Shown here: positions 1 through 7,793 of the stretch, one piece after another
How positions within the stretch are numbered: position 1 is the stretch's first letter
How the letters are laid out: each line of letters begins with the position of its first letter
Assembly: GCA_900315575.1 (NCBI GenBank)
Contig: OMZR01000010.1
Coordinates: 13,965-48,083 of the forward strand
Length of the DNA: 34,119 nt
Origin: an uncultured Veillonellaceae bacterium
GTDB lineage: Bacteria > Bacillota > Negativicutes > Selenomonadales > Selenomonadaceae
Direction: 5' to 3'
Program-made: the position numbers and the translations under genes
Notes under the pieces: model-generated
Seen by the model: the letters and a program-made list of their open reading frames with translations, nothing else
Database searches by the model: none
Told to the model about the DNA's origin: nothing

Positions 1-179
1 CCGACGTAGTCGATGTATTCGTTGCCGTCGATGTCAAAGATGCGATCGCCCTTGGCGCGGGCAATGAACGGCGGGTTGCAGTCGACGTTCGCATAGGAGC
101 GGACAGGGCTGTTGACGCCGCCCGGCATCAACGTTTTTGCTTCGTTAAAAGCTGCGAGGGATTTTGAAAGATTGAGCAT
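1..179 (-). CDS. hemL: Glutamate-1-semialdehyde 2,1-aminomutase, N-terminal part (cut by window edge)
   Basis: Only the first 59 or so codons lie in the window. The frame begins [15 protein letters not shown] and continues with [13 protein letters not shown] and a [11 protein letters not shown] stretch, the conserved start of HemL, a PLP-dependent class III aminotransferase-fold enzyme that makes 5-aminolevulinate from glutamate-1-semialdehyde. The active-site lysine lies outside the window. The ATG at 179 follows the hemB stop by 3 bases, and its ribosome binding site (AGGAGGAAT) overlaps the last hemB codons, so translation is probably coupled. It is the last visible gene of the minus-strand haem operon. 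Identity is clear; full length cannot be judged. Confidence 0.93.
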   Translation of the reverse strand, partial: MLNLSKSLAAFNEAKTLMPGGVNSPVRSYANVDCNPPFIARAKGDRIFDIDGNEYIDYV

Positions 180-182
180 GGG

Positions 183-1160
183 TTATTCCTCCTGCAACCA
201 CTTGGCGGCGTCGATGGCGTGATAGGTAATGATGATGTCGGCGCCAGCGCGTTTCATGCTCGTGAGCGTCTCGAGGACGATGCGCTTTTCGTCAATCCAG
301 CCATTCGCGGCGGCCGCTTTGACCATCGCGTACTCGCCGCTGACGTTGTACGTCGCAACCGGCAAATGGATATGGTCGCGCACCTGGCGGACGATGTCGA
401 GGTAAGCGAGTGCCGGCTTCACCATGATGATGTCGGCGCCTTCCATGATGTCGAGGTCGGTCTCTTTCAGCGCCTCGCGGGCGTTCGCCGGATCCATCTG
501 GTACTGGCGGCGGTCACCGAACTGCGGCGCGCTGTCAGCCGCATCACGGAACGGGCCGTAATAACCCGAGGCATATTTGACGGCATAGCTCATGATCGAG
601 ACATTGATGAAACCATGCGCATCGAGGTCTTCACGGATGGCGGCGACGCGGCCGTCCATCATGTCGGACGGCGCGACGATGTCGGCACCGGCCTCGGCCT
701 GCGACGTCGCAACTTTCTGCAGGAGCTTCAGCGTCTTGTCGTTATCGACGTAATGGCCTTCGAGATGGCCGCAATGACCGTGCGTCGTGTACTGGCAGAG
801 GCAGACGTCGCCGACGATCATGAGATCCGGGACTTCCTTCTTGATGGCGGCGATGGCGCGCTGTACCGGGCTCTTCATGTCCCAGGCCGAGCTGCCGTCC
901 GCGTCCTTGTACTCGGGCAGGCCGAAGACTTCGACGGCCGGGATGCCGAGCTCGTCAAGCTCTTTCGCGAGCTCAACGGCATTGTCGACGGAAAGATGGT
1001 AGCAGTTCGGCATGCTCGGGATTTCTTCCTTGACGTTCGTGCCGGGCACGACGAAGATCGGATAGACGAAGTCTTTCGCGGAAAGCGTGGTCTCGCGGAC
1101 CATGGCGCGCATGTTCGGAGTGATGCGCATGCGGCGGGGACGGAGTTTCTGAGTGTACAT
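183..1160 (-). CDS. hemB: Delta-aminolevulinic acid dehydratase (porphobilinogen synthase)
   Basis: HemB joins two 5-aminolevulinate molecules into porphobilinogen in the cytoplasm. The 325-residue product has the usual family length. Visible signatures are the metal-site cysteines in [15 protein letters not shown] (C120, C122, C130), which suggest a zinc-type enzyme, and the two active-site lysines in [12 protein letters not shown] (K195) and [10 protein letters not shown] (K248). The frame stays open upstream to a TTG at 1346, but that extension is not HemB-like and crosses a palindromic spacer. I chose the ATG at 1160, about 12 bases after AGGAG; an in-frame ATG at 1172 touches the AGGAG and is less likely. 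It is followed after 3 bases by hemL. The 265-base spacer before it contains inverted repeats (see 1233-1308 and 1347-1367). Confidence 0.96.
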   Translation of the reverse strand: MYTQKLRPRRMRITPNMRAMVRETTLSAKDFVYPIFVVPGTNVKEEIPSMPNCYHLSVDNAVELAKELDELGIPAVEVFGLPEYKDADGSSAWDMKSPVQRAIAAIKKEVPDLMIVGDVCLCQYTTHGHCGHLEGHYVDNDKTLKLLQKVATSQAEAGADIVAPSDMMDGRVAAIREDLDAHGFINVSIMSYAVKYASGYYGPFRDAADSAPQFGDRRQYQMDPANAREALKETDLDIMEGADIIMVKPALAYLDIVRQVRDHIHLPVATYNVSGEYAMVKAAAANGWIDEKRIVLETLTSMKRAGADIIITYHAIDAAKWLQEE

Positions 1161-1232
1161 AGTGGGATGCATCTCCTGTATGGTATGGAAAGTGAAAGTT
1201 TTATTCGTGGTCGCGTAGATTGTTCGTGGTCG

Positions 1233-1308
1233 CGGGCGGGCGAGGGAACCAACCGGAATCCACGGACGATTCCTTAACGGATTCCTTATTGGTTCCCTCG
1301 CCCGCCCG
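1233..1308. repeat. Long inverted repeat between cobA-hemD and hemB
   Basis: Arms 1233-1252 and 1289-1308 are perfect reverse complements over 20 bases (CGGGCGGGCGAGGGAACCAA), with about 36 bases between them. The loop holds a smaller pair, GGAATC and GATTCC. Just outside, the 12-mer TTCGTGGTCGCG occurs twice (1204-1215 and 1223-1234). In the operon mRNA this would form a very stable hairpin without a U-tract, so it looks like an RNA-processing or stability element, or a relic of a small palindromic insertion, rather than a terminator. Confidence 0.7.
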
Positions 1309-1346
1309 AAGACAGGATGAACGCTCGCGAAGATACTCTCATGCAA

Positions 1347-1367
1347 GCCTCCCTCTCAGAGGGAGGC
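1347..1367. repeat. Half-copy of REP-like palindrome
   Basis: Perfect 10-base arms GCCTCCCTCT / AGAGGGAGGC around a single base. It matches the first hairpin of the dispersed palindromes at 20699-20751 and 20790-20807. It lies in the cobA-hemD to hemB spacer of the haem operon. Confidence 0.7.
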
Positions 1368-1425
1368 TGCAAAACCAGAATCGCTCTATTGGCTATCAAA
1401 ATAAATGCAAAACAAGAAAAATTTT

Positions 1426-2946
1426 TCAGATACTCTCTTGAATCGCCCTGACAAGCCCGTCAATAGTATACGTCTCAGCAACGACATCCGGCTCGATGCC
1501 GTTCTTCTTGGCTGTCTCGGCGGTCACGGGGCCGATGCAGGCGGTTTTGGCGTGCTTCAGCGGTGCGGCGGTGCCGAGGATCTTGACGAGGTTCGTGACG
1601 GTTGAGGAACTCGTGAATGTGACGATGTCGTAATCGCCCGATTCGAGCTCTTTGGCCAGTGCCGCACCGTCCGCGTCGGCGGTCACGGTCTGGTAGACGG
1701 GCGCGACATCGACAGTATAGCCCTGCTCGCGGAGCTTTTCGGGGAGGATTTCACGGGCTTTTTCAGCCCTTGGAATCAGGATGTTCGCGTGCGGCGGGAG
1801 CTTGCCACTCAGCGCATCGAGGATGCCTTCGGCGCGATAGACCGTGGGAATGACGTCGGCGCGGATGCCGTAATGCTGGAGCTTTTCAGCCGTGGCCGAA
1901 CCGATAGCGGCGACCTGCGCGTAGCCGAGGGCGCGCGCGTCTTTGCCTGCATTTTCGAGGCGGCCGAAGAAGCGCTCGACGCCATTGGCGCTCGTGAAGA
2001 TGAGCCACTGATAATCGCAGAGCTTTCCGATGGCGGCGTCGATGGCCTTATAGTCATCGGACGGGGCGGCCAGCGCGATGGCAGGCACTTCGCGGACATC
2101 AGCACCGAGATTTTCGAGCGCCGTCGTGAGCTTTGAGGCCTGCGCGCGGGCGCGCGTGACGAGGACGCGCTTGCCGAAGAGCGGGCGTTGCGCGAGGCGG
2201 TCGAACCAGGCGAGCTCGTCACGGAGCTTCACGACTTCGCCGACGATGAAGATGGCCGGCGGCTTCAGGCCGTTTTTGACGACATCTTCTGCCGCCGTGC
2301 CGACCGTCGTCGTGAGGACGCGCTGCTCGGGCTTCGTGCCCCAGCGGATGACGGCGGCGGGAGTATCGGCAGAACGGCCGTATTTCACGAGCTCTGCGGT
2401 GATGTGCGGCAGATTCGCGATGCCCATGAGGAAAACGATGGTGTCGGTCGCGGTCGCGAGTTTCTCCCAGTTCACATCGCCTTCCGTCGTCGGGTCTTTG
2501 TGACCCGTGACGACGGCAAACGAGCGCGCGATGGCGCGATGCGTGACGGGAATACCGGCATAGGCCGGGACGGAGATGGCCGACGTCACGCCCGGCACGA
2601 TCTCGAACGGCACGCCCGCTTCGCGCAAGACAATGCCCTCTTCGCCGCCGCGCCCGAAGACGAACGGGTCGCCGCCCTTGAGGCGCACGACGGTCTTGCC
2701 CTCCTTCGCCTTGTCGGCGAGCAGATGGCTGATGTCGCCCTGCTTCATCGTATGGTGGGCGGAAATCTTGCCGACATAGATTTTCTCGGCCGAATCCGGC
2801 GCCCACGCGAGAATGCGCGGGTCGGCGAGATGGTCGTAGACGACGACGTCAGCTTTCTTCAGGCACTGGATGGCCTTGTACGTGACGAGCCCATAGTCGC
2901 CTGGGCCGGCACCGACGAGATAGACGGTTGCGGAATTCTGGTTCAT
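1426..2946 (-). CDS. cobA-hemD: Fused uroporphyrinogen-III C-methyltransferase / uroporphyrinogen-III synthase
   Basis: A 506-residue two-domain protein. Residues about 5-245 are a SAM-dependent uroporphyrinogen-III methyltransferase: VGAGPGD near residue 11, VRLKGGDPFVFGRGGEE near 87-103, and TSAISVPAYAGIPVTHR. Residues about 255-506 are a HemD-type synthase (GKRVLVTRARAQASKL, then a low-identity body ending near TIDGLVRAIQ). The HemD half cyclises hydroxymethylbilane to uroporphyrinogen III and the CobA half methylates it to precorrin-2, feeding sirohaem and cobalamin. The fusion is known in clostridia and Negativicutes. The ATG at 2946 follows GGAGAAGAACATCT. Upstream, a 379-base palindrome-rich spacer separates it from hemC; downstream is hemB. 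Confidence 0.95.
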   Translation of the reverse strand: MNQNSATVYLVGAGPGDYGLVTYKAIQCLKKADVVVYDHLADPRILAWAPDSAEKIYVGKISAHHTMKQGDISHLLADKAKEGKTVVRLKGGDPFVFGRGGEEGIVLREAGVPFEIVPGVTSAISVPAYAGIPVTHRAIARSFAVVTGHKDPTTEGDVNWEKLATATDTIVFLMGIANLPHITAELVKYGRSADTPAAVIRWGTKPEQRVLTTTVGTAAEDVVKNGLKPPAIFIVGEVVKLRDELAWFDRLAQRPLFGKRVLVTRARAQASKLTTALENLGADVREVPAIALAAPSDDYKAIDAAIGKLCDYQWLIFTSANGVERFFGRLENAGKDARALGYAQVAAIGSATAEKLQHYGIRADVIPTVYRAEGILDALSGKLPPHANILIPRAEKAREILPEKLREQGYTVDVAPVYQTVTADADGAALAKELESGDYDIVTFTSSSTVTNLVKILGTAAPLKHAKTACIGPVTAETAKKNGIEPDVVAETYTIDGLVRAIQESI

Positions 2947-2983
2947 AGATGTTCTTCTCCAAATTGATGTTTGACGTTCGAAA

Positions 2984-3235
2984 TCGCACCCGCGGAAGAA
3001 TCTGTCCTGCGGATTGCCGCGCCCTGCAAGGGACTCCCCCCGCCCTTCGGGCCCGTCCCCCCCTCTAGAAGGGGGCTCCGTATAAGAAAGGCTCCGTTCC
3101 TATAAAAGGGCCTTTCGAACAAGATATGGTGTGCCTAATTATTGCGAATACATCTTTTATGCAAGCCCCCTTCCCAGAGGGGGGAGTCCCTTGCAGGTTC
3201 TACCAGTCAGCACGGCATGACTTCCGCGGGTGCGA
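2984..3235. repeat. Nested palindromic element filling the hemC to cobA-hemD spacer
   Basis: The spacer 2947-3325 holds no gene. It holds two nested perfect inverted repeats: outer arms 2984-2998 and 3221-3235 (15 bases, TCGCACCCGCGGAAG) and inner arms 3023-3041 and 3179-3197 (19 bases, beginning CCTGCAAGGGAC). Within them sits a REP-like unit in minus orientation at 3033-3077 (hairpin GCCCTTCGGGC, then a C/G-rich hairpin) and a further half-unit near 3164-3186. The unit at 3033-3077 is nearly the reverse complement of 20573-20616. The arrangement is MITE-like. No open frame or transposase is visible. The rest, 3236-3325, shows nothing recognisable. Confidence 0.65.
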
Positions 3236-3325
3236 ATATGTCTCGGCGGCCGGCCTGCACGTCCCTTCGCCCGGTGCACACCGTTCCTGGGGCGGTGGCG
3301 GGCACAGGGCACTGCGGGCGGGCTT

Positions 3326-4267
3326 TTACTTCCGGTCGAGCAGCAGTCCGATTTCGTGCATGATGTCGATGCCGCCCATGTCGAGGAGCTTGTCGGCGAG
3401 CTGGGTACCGATGGTCTCGGCATCTTTGACCTGCCCACTGACGTGGTCGCGATAGAGGCGCTTGCCGTCGAGCGAGGCGATGACGGCTTCGACGTGGAGG
3501 CCGCTGTCCTCTGGTGTCGCATAGACGCCGACCGGCACCTGGCAGCCGCCTTCGACCCTTGCGAGGAACGCACGCTCGGCCTTCGCGCAGGCGACAGTCG
3601 CCTCATCATTGAGGAAGGTCACGAGTTCGCGCGTCTCCGCGTCGTCCTCTCGCGCCTCGATGGCGAGCGCGCCCTGTCCAACGGCCGGGAGAATCATGCT
3701 TTTCGGCAGGACTTCCGTGATGCGGTCGCCGAAGCCGAGGCGCCTCAGCCCGGCGACAGCGAGCACGGCGGCATCGTATTCGCCCGCGTCGAGCTTCCTG
3801 AGGCGCGTGTTGACGTTGCCGCGCAGGTCTTTGACAACGAGGTCGGGCCGTGCGTGCAGCAGCTGCGCCTTGCGGCGCAGGCTCGACGTGCCGACGACGG
3901 CACCCTGTGGCAGCTCGGCGAGCGATGCGGCCTTGTTGCTGACAAAGGCGTCGCCCGGGTCATAGCGCTTCGTGATGGCCGTGATGATGAGGCCGTCCGG
4001 CACTTCCGTCGGCATGTCTTTGAGGCTGTGGACGGCGATGTCGATGCCGCCCGCGAGCATGTCCTGCTCGAGTTCCTTCGTGAACAGCCCCTTGCCGCCG
4101 ATCTTCGCGAGTGGCGCGTCGAGGATCTTGTCGCCCTTCGTCGTCATGAGCTTCTTTTCGACATGGAGCTCTGGATATTTCTTTTGCAGGCAATCCATGA
4201 CATAATCGGCCTGCCAGAGCGCGAGCTTACTGCTCCGCGTCCCGATAATGATGGTGTCTTTCTTCAC
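3326..4267 (-). CDS. hemC: Porphobilinogen deaminase (hydroxymethylbilane synthase)
   Basis: HemC polymerises four porphobilinogens to hydroxymethylbilane. The 313-residue protein has family-typical length and motifs: IGTRSSKLALWQA at the start, GLFTKELEQDML, VHSLKDMPTE, GTSSLRRKAQ, DLRGNVNTRL, and the dipyrromethane-cofactor cysteine in VEGGCQVPVG (C242). The start is a GTG at 4267, preceded by AGGAG about 12 bases upstream. It overlaps the 3' end of hemA by 41 bases, so the two are translationally linked. It belongs to the minus-strand haem operon; cobA-hemD follows after the palindromic spacer. Confidence 0.96.
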   Translation of the reverse strand: MKKDTIIIGTRSSKLALWQADYVMDCLQKKYPELHVEKKLMTTKGDKILDAPLAKIGGKGLFTKELEQDMLAGGIDIAVHSLKDMPTEVPDGLIITAITKRYDPGDAFVSNKAASLAELPQGAVVGTSSLRRKAQLLHARPDLVVKDLRGNVNTRLRKLDAGEYDAAVLAVAGLRRLGFGDRITEVLPKSMILPAVGQGALAIEAREDDAETRELVTFLNDEATVACAKAERAFLARVEGGCQVPVGVYATPEDSGLHVEAVIASLDGKRLYRDHVSGQVKDAETIGTQLADKLLDMGGIDIMHEIGLLLDRK

Positions 4268-5546
4268 GAGTCCCGGTCTCTCCTATCGTATCGAGTTTGA
4301 AGACGGCGCGCATGGCGTCGATGTAGAACCGCTCGTCCGGCGTGCCGGCCGAGGCATTGAGCTTCATCATCGGCGTGCGCAGGATCTTTCGCACGATCAT
4401 CTTCGTCATGTGGTCGATGTGGCGCCACTGCTGCTCATCGAGCTCCGAAAGCTTGCGGTGCCAGCGGCGCATCTCGCGCTGGCGGATGCGCTCGCAGCGC
4501 TTCGAAAGCAGCGCCATGAGCGGCTGCAGGCCGAGATACTGGAAGCGGTCTTCGATGGACTGCACTTCCTCCTCGACGATTTTCTCGGCCGCTTTCGCCT
4601 CTTCGCGGCGCTCGGCCTTGTGCTCGTCGACGACGGCTTCGAGCGCGTCGATATTGTAGAGCGTGATGCCCTTGATGTCGCCGACGTCCGGATCGACGTC
4701 GCGCGGCACGGCGATGTCGATGAAGAATGCGGGCTGGCCGCGCCGCTTTGTCATGTACTGCTGCACATCCCACGGCTTCACGACGTAGTGCGGTGCGCCC
4801 GTCGATGTCACGACGACATCGGCATCGGGGCAGTTCTTGAGCGCCCCGTCAAACTCGACGGCCTCGCCGCCGAATTTCTCCGCGAGCTTTTCCGCGCGCT
4901 CGCGGTGGCGGTTCGCGACGTAGAGATGCGTCACGCCATGCGCGATGAGGTGCTCGGCCGTGAGCTCGGCCATCTTGCCCGCGCCAAAGATCAGCGCATG
5001 CGCGTGCGCGAGGCCGTCGAGCTTTTCCGCTGCGAGCTCGACGGCAGCATAGCTGACGGACACGGAATTGAACTGGATGCGCGTCTCCGTGCGCACACGC
5101 TTGCCCGTCGCGATGGCGCGGTGCATGAGCGTGTTCAGCACCGTCGACGTCGCGCCGGCCTCTCGCGCAACGGCATAGGCCTCTTTGACCTGCGAGAGGA
5201 TCTGCCCCTCACCGAGCACGAGCGAATCGAGGCTCGAGACGACGCGGAACAGATGGCGGATGCACTCTTCGTCGAGATATGTATAAAGGTAGTCGTCGAT
5301 GTCGTCGTCATTTCCCGCGAGGTCGAACAGGAACTGCTTCGCCTCCGCGAGCCCGTCCTCGGCATCGCCTGCGACCGCATAGATCTCGCTGCGGTTGCAC
5401 GTCGAGAGCACGACGACCTCGTCGAGGCCCGCATAGTCGTCGAGATTCGCAAGACCCTGCCGGATTGCGGTCTTGGGGATGGAAAACTGCTCGCGCACCT
5501 CGACGGGTGCCGTCTTATGATTGAGTCCCAGACAGATGAGCTGCAT
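4227..5546 (-). CDS. hemA: Glutamyl-tRNA reductase
   Basis: HemA reduces glutamyl-tRNA(Glu) to glutamate-1-semialdehyde, the first committed and usually rate-limiting step of the C5 haem route. The 439-residue product shows GLNHKTAPVEVRE near residue 7, the catalytic cysteine in STCNRSEIY (C50), SLVLGEGQILSQVKEAY, the NADPH-fold region ALIFGAGKMAE, and a C-terminal helical dimerisation region. The frame stays open upstream to 5858, but this overlaps the preceding gene and is not HemA-like. The ATG at 5546 follows GGAGAAAGTTAGTA. It overlaps the upstream precorrin-2 dehydrogenase gene by 32 bases and hemC by 41. Confidence 0.96.
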   Translation of the reverse strand: MQLICLGLNHKTAPVEVREQFSIPKTAIRQGLANLDDYAGLDEVVVLSTCNRSEIYAVAGDAEDGLAEAKQFLFDLAGNDDDIDDYLYTYLDEECIRHLFRVVSSLDSLVLGEGQILSQVKEAYAVAREAGATSTVLNTLMHRAIATGKRVRTETRIQFNSVSVSYAAVELAAEKLDGLAHAHALIFGAGKMAELTAEHLIAHGVTHLYVANRHRERAEKLAEKFGGEAVEFDGALKNCPDADVVVTSTGAPHYVVKPWDVQQYMTKRRGQPAFFIDIAVPRDVDPDVGDIKGITLYNIDALEAVVDEHKAERREEAKAAEKIVEEEVQSIEDRFQYLGLQPLMALLSKRCERIRQREMRRWHRKLSELDEQQWRHIDHMTKMIVRKILRTPMMKLNASAGTPDERFYIDAMRAVFKLDTIGETGTREERHHHYRDAEQ

Positions 5547-6156
5547 TACTAACTTTCTCCTTTGCTTCGGCGAGCCTGCCCGCCCGCACGAGCTGCAAAA
5601 CCCCGTCATCGAGCGCCATGCGCCAGAACCGTTCGCGGTCACGCGCCGTCGCGAGATGCTCCTTCTGCTCCTCGCGCAGCGCGGCGACGATTTCGAGCCA
5701 GTCGCCGAATGATTTTGGATACAGCGTCTCGAGCTGCTGGCGGATGGCACGCGAAAGCGCCGGCGAGCCGCCGTCCGTCGAAATCGTGAACAGCAGATGG
5801 CCGCGCGAAAGGCTCGCGGGCACCGTGAAATCCGAGAGCGAAGGCTGCGCCGGCGCATTGACGAGCGCGCCGCGCGCTTTCGCCGCCTGCGCCGCCCGCG
5901 TGTTCACGTCATCATCATCCGTCGCGCAGACGACGAGGAACGCGCCGTCGAGGTCGCTTTCCTCATAGCTGCGCTTCTCCCACTGGATGCGTCCCGTGAG
6001 CGCGAGCTCTGCCAGGTCCATGACCGCCACCGGCGCGACGACCGTGACCGCCGCCTCCGCGCGCACGAGCCGCCGCACCTTTCGAAGCGCGACCGGACCG
6101 CCGCCGAGCACGACGCAGCGCCTGTCCTTCATCTCGAGATTCATCGCATACTTCAT
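5515..6156 (-). CDS. Precorrin-2 dehydrogenase / sirohydrochlorin ferrochelatase-type protein
   Basis: A 213-residue protein of the CysG N-terminal / SirC / Met8p family. It starts MKYAMNLEMKDRRC and has the NAD-binding glycine loop VVLGGGPVALRKV (about residues 16-26), followed by VVCATDDDDVN and TVPASLSRGHLLFTISTDGGSPALS, typical of the family. It oxidises precorrin-2 to sirohydrochlorin and may insert iron to give sirohaem. I chose the ATG at 6156, with AGGAGG 11 bases upstream; the longer frame to 6249 would run through the promoter. First gene of the haem operon, overlapping hemA by 32 bases. Whether it also chelates cannot be told from sequence. Confidence 0.92.
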   Translation of the reverse strand: MKYAMNLEMKDRRCVVLGGGPVALRKVRRLVRAEAAVTVVAPVAVMDLAELALTGRIQWEKRSYEESDLDGAFLVVCATDDDDVNTRAAQAAKARGALVNAPAQPSLSDFTVPASLSRGHLLFTISTDGGSPALSRAIRQQLETLYPKSFGDWLEIVAALREEQKEHLATARDRERFWRMALDDGVLQLVRAGRLAEAKEKVSNAAHLSGTQS

Positions 6157-6213
6157 CGCGCGTTTGTCCTCCTCTGCGAAATGTGAACAGGATTCGATAT
6201 TGCAATGATTACT

Positions 6214-6249
6214 TATTGTTATTGTACTGCGAGAACGAGACGACGTCAA
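6214..6249 (-). promoter_or_regulatory. Promoter of the haem operon
   Basis: On the minus strand, TTGACG (6249-6244), a 17-base spacer and TACAAT (6226-6221), a near-consensus sigma-70 promoter. Transcription would start near 6214, leaving a leader of about 57 bases before the ATG at 6156. An 8-base palindrome, ATTGCAAT, lies in the early leader. Confidence 0.75.
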
Positions 6250-6301
6250 TCAGCAAAACGCCGCTGCATCTCAAAGACGCAACGGCTGTTCCGCGTTCAA
6301 A

Positions 6302-6405
6302 ATCCTCGATGCTCACGCCCGGCAGTACGAGCACCCATAATGGCAATCATAATACTCGCCTGCAAGGCATTTTCCCAATTCACTCTTGTCGCGCATGTCA
6401 TTCAT
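6302..6405 (-). pseudogene. Remnant of a second maltose O-acetyltransferase gene, internally deleted
   Basis: Reading the minus strand from 6405 gives MNDMRDKSELGKCLAGEYYDC, nearly identical to the start of the intact acetyltransferase at 7739. The similarity then jumps to a block matching 7240-7262 of that gene (the LPGVSI region) in a different frame, and a stop follows at once. About 410 bases of the middle are missing and the rest of the 3' end is absent. It retains the upstream sequence TTCTATG seen at the intact copy. It is a decayed paralogue with the same orientation as the intact gene, the mrr remnant lying between them. Confidence 0.8.
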
Positions 6406-6440
6406 AGAACCTTGCACTTCTCCCATTCGTTTGGATACTT

Positions 6441-6872
6441 TCAGACATCCTCATTGAAGAAATCATAATCCACGCGTTTCACCTCATACGTCTGCGTTGT
6501 CGTGACACCGAGATTATACTCGATCATCAGATTCGCCAGGCGCTCTCCATCGACAAGGACGATTTTGGGCGTTGGGAGCGTGACTTTTTCTGGATTCTCT
6601 TCGAGAACGGCCTTTCCCGCTGGTGTCAGAACTACAAAGCCACGTCGTGGGCTGTCAACTAATCCTGCCTTCTTCAGATATGTTTTCGCCCAAGCGATAC
6701 GGTTTGCCAGCGTCGTCTGCCGATTGCTCGGCAGCATCTGCTTCCGGTCTTCCTCTGACAGCTCCCAGAAATCCGCACATTTCATCGTAACGTCTTTCAG
6801 GCGATACGCTTTCCCATCGCCAAGCACGCGGAGGATGCAAGGGAAAAATTCATAGAACTTCGGAACTGCCAT
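6441..6872 (-). pseudogene. mrr: Mrr-type restriction endonuclease lacking its catalytic domain
   Basis: The 143-residue frame starts MAVPKFYEFFPCIL. Residues 1-93 are an Mrr N-terminal winged-helix domain (NRIAWAKTYLKKAGLVDSPR, FVVLTPAGKAVLEENP). Residues about 103-143 resemble the extreme C-terminus of Mrr (KIVLVDGERLANLMIEYN, then GVTTTQTYEVKRVD). The intervening PD-(D/E)xK nuclease domain, normally about 150 residues including a QAKRW-like motif, is absent, so the junction near 6565-6595 looks like an in-frame internal deletion. It probably cannot cut DNA, although it could still bind it. A GTG at 6887 would add five residues. No strong promoter is evident, and its surroundings are also decayed. 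Confidence 0.75.
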
Positions 6873-6890
6873 CGCATTTTCCAACACCTT

Positions 6891-7124
6891 TCAAAACAAG
6901 TCCGCATAAGAGCAGATACGAGAAAGTATCAAGGGTGCTGCATTATCGAAATAGAAGCATCTGTTCTCTTCCTGGATGACGACCTTGTCACAAATCATCT
7001 TCACGACAGCAAACGCCATGTCACGAATGGATACACAACGCAACAAGCCACGAGAGCCATCTGGCCGAAGACGATGTCGCGAAGCGGCAACGGCAAAGAA
7101 GAAACCATCATCCTTAGAGCCCCT
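6891..7124 (-). other. Unrecognised open fragment between mrr remnant and acetyltransferase
   Basis: A 78-codon stop-free stretch on the minus strand ends with TGA at 6893-6891, just before mrr. The only ATG inside is at 7019, giving 42 residues (start MAFAVVKMICDKVVIQEE). I do not recognise it. It has no convincing ribosome binding site and lacks the GC-rich third positions of the neighbours, so it may be the 3' remnant of a lost gene or non-coding. Confidence 0.25.
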
Positions 7125-7739
7125 TCATGCTTTCTTGTTGATTTCACGGATCACACGGCAGGGATTGCCCGCCGCTGTGACATTTGCCGGGATATCGCGC
7201 GTCACCACGGAACCAGCACCGATAACAGCGCCATCCCCGATGCTCACGCCTGGCAGTACGATGACGCCGCCGCCCAGCCAGCAGCCATTGCCGATCGTGA
7301 CCGGTCTGGCATACGTCCGACAAAAATATTCATCCGTTTCCGGCTTCCAGTCAGACGTCAGCCGCTCGGAAAGCTCCACAGGATGCGTCGAAGTGTAAAT
7401 CTGCACGTTCGAGGAAATCAGCACGTCGTTCCCGATCGTAATGCGGTTGCAGTCCACGAACGTGCAATTCATGTTGATGGACACATTATTGCCGAGATAG
7501 ATGTTGCGTCCATAATCGCAGAGGAACGGCAGCCCGATAGACACATTCGTGCCGATTCCTCCCAACATCTCCTGCAAAACGGCGCGTTTCTTTTCCTTCT
7601 CCTCATACGCCAGCCGGTTATACTCTGCCAGCAGCCGCCGAGTCTTCGCCTTGAATTCCAGGAATACCGCCGCATGGCAATCATAAACCTCGCCCGCAAG
7701 GCATTTTCCCAATTCACTTTTATCACGCATACTACCCAT
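7125..7739 (-). CDS. maa: Sugar O-acetyltransferase (maltose/galactoside acetyltransferase family)
   Basis: A 204-residue left-handed beta-helix acetyltransferase that would transfer acetyl from acetyl-CoA to a sugar hydroxyl. The N-terminal Mac-type segment (SELGKCLAGEVYDC, then LLAEYNRLAYEEKEK) precedes hexapeptide repeats. The catalytic histidine lies in YTSTHPVEL, and the CoA-side motif is in GCWLGGGVIVLPGVSIGDG and VIGAGSVVTRDIP. The ATG at 7739 follows GAGG by 11 bases; a second ATG at 7730 is possible. Base composition is less GC-rich than the flanking operons. A deleted copy lies at 6302-6405. The substrate is not predictable. Confidence 0.88.
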   Translation of the reverse strand: MGSMRDKSELGKCLAGEVYDCHAAVFLEFKAKTRRLLAEYNRLAYEEKEKKRAVLQEMLGGIGTNVSIGLPFLCDYGRNIYLGNNVSINMNCTFVDCNRITIGNDVLISSNVQIYTSTHPVELSERLTSDWKPETDEYFCRTYARPVTIGNGCWLGGGVIVLPGVSIGDGAVIGAGSVVTRDIPANVTAAGNPCRVIREINKKA

Positions 7740-7758
7740 AGAACCTTGCACCTCTTTT

Positions 7759-7787
7759 TTGACTTTCCTCACGCATTGTGATACACT
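7759..7787 (+). promoter_or_regulatory. Promoter for a candidate small RNA
   Basis: TTGACT (7759-7764), a 17-base spacer and TACACT (7782-7787), predicting a start near 7794. It points away from maa and overlaps that gene's leader on the other strand. No plus-strand gene of meaningful length follows. Confidence 0.6.
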
Positions 7788-7793
7788 TGGGCT

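Noticed and set aside
1161..1346. N-terminal extension of hemB starting at a TTG
   Set aside because: Runs through the palindromic spacer and is not HemB-like; the ATG at 1160 gives normal length.
5547..5858. N-terminal extension of hemA
   Set aside because: Arg/Ser-rich out-of-frame reading of the preceding gene; true HemA begins MQLICLGLNHKTAP with its own ribosome binding site.
7125..7739. Serine acetyltransferase (CysE)
   Set aside because: The N-terminal Mac-type segment and YTSTHPVEL place it with maltose/galactoside acetyltransferases.
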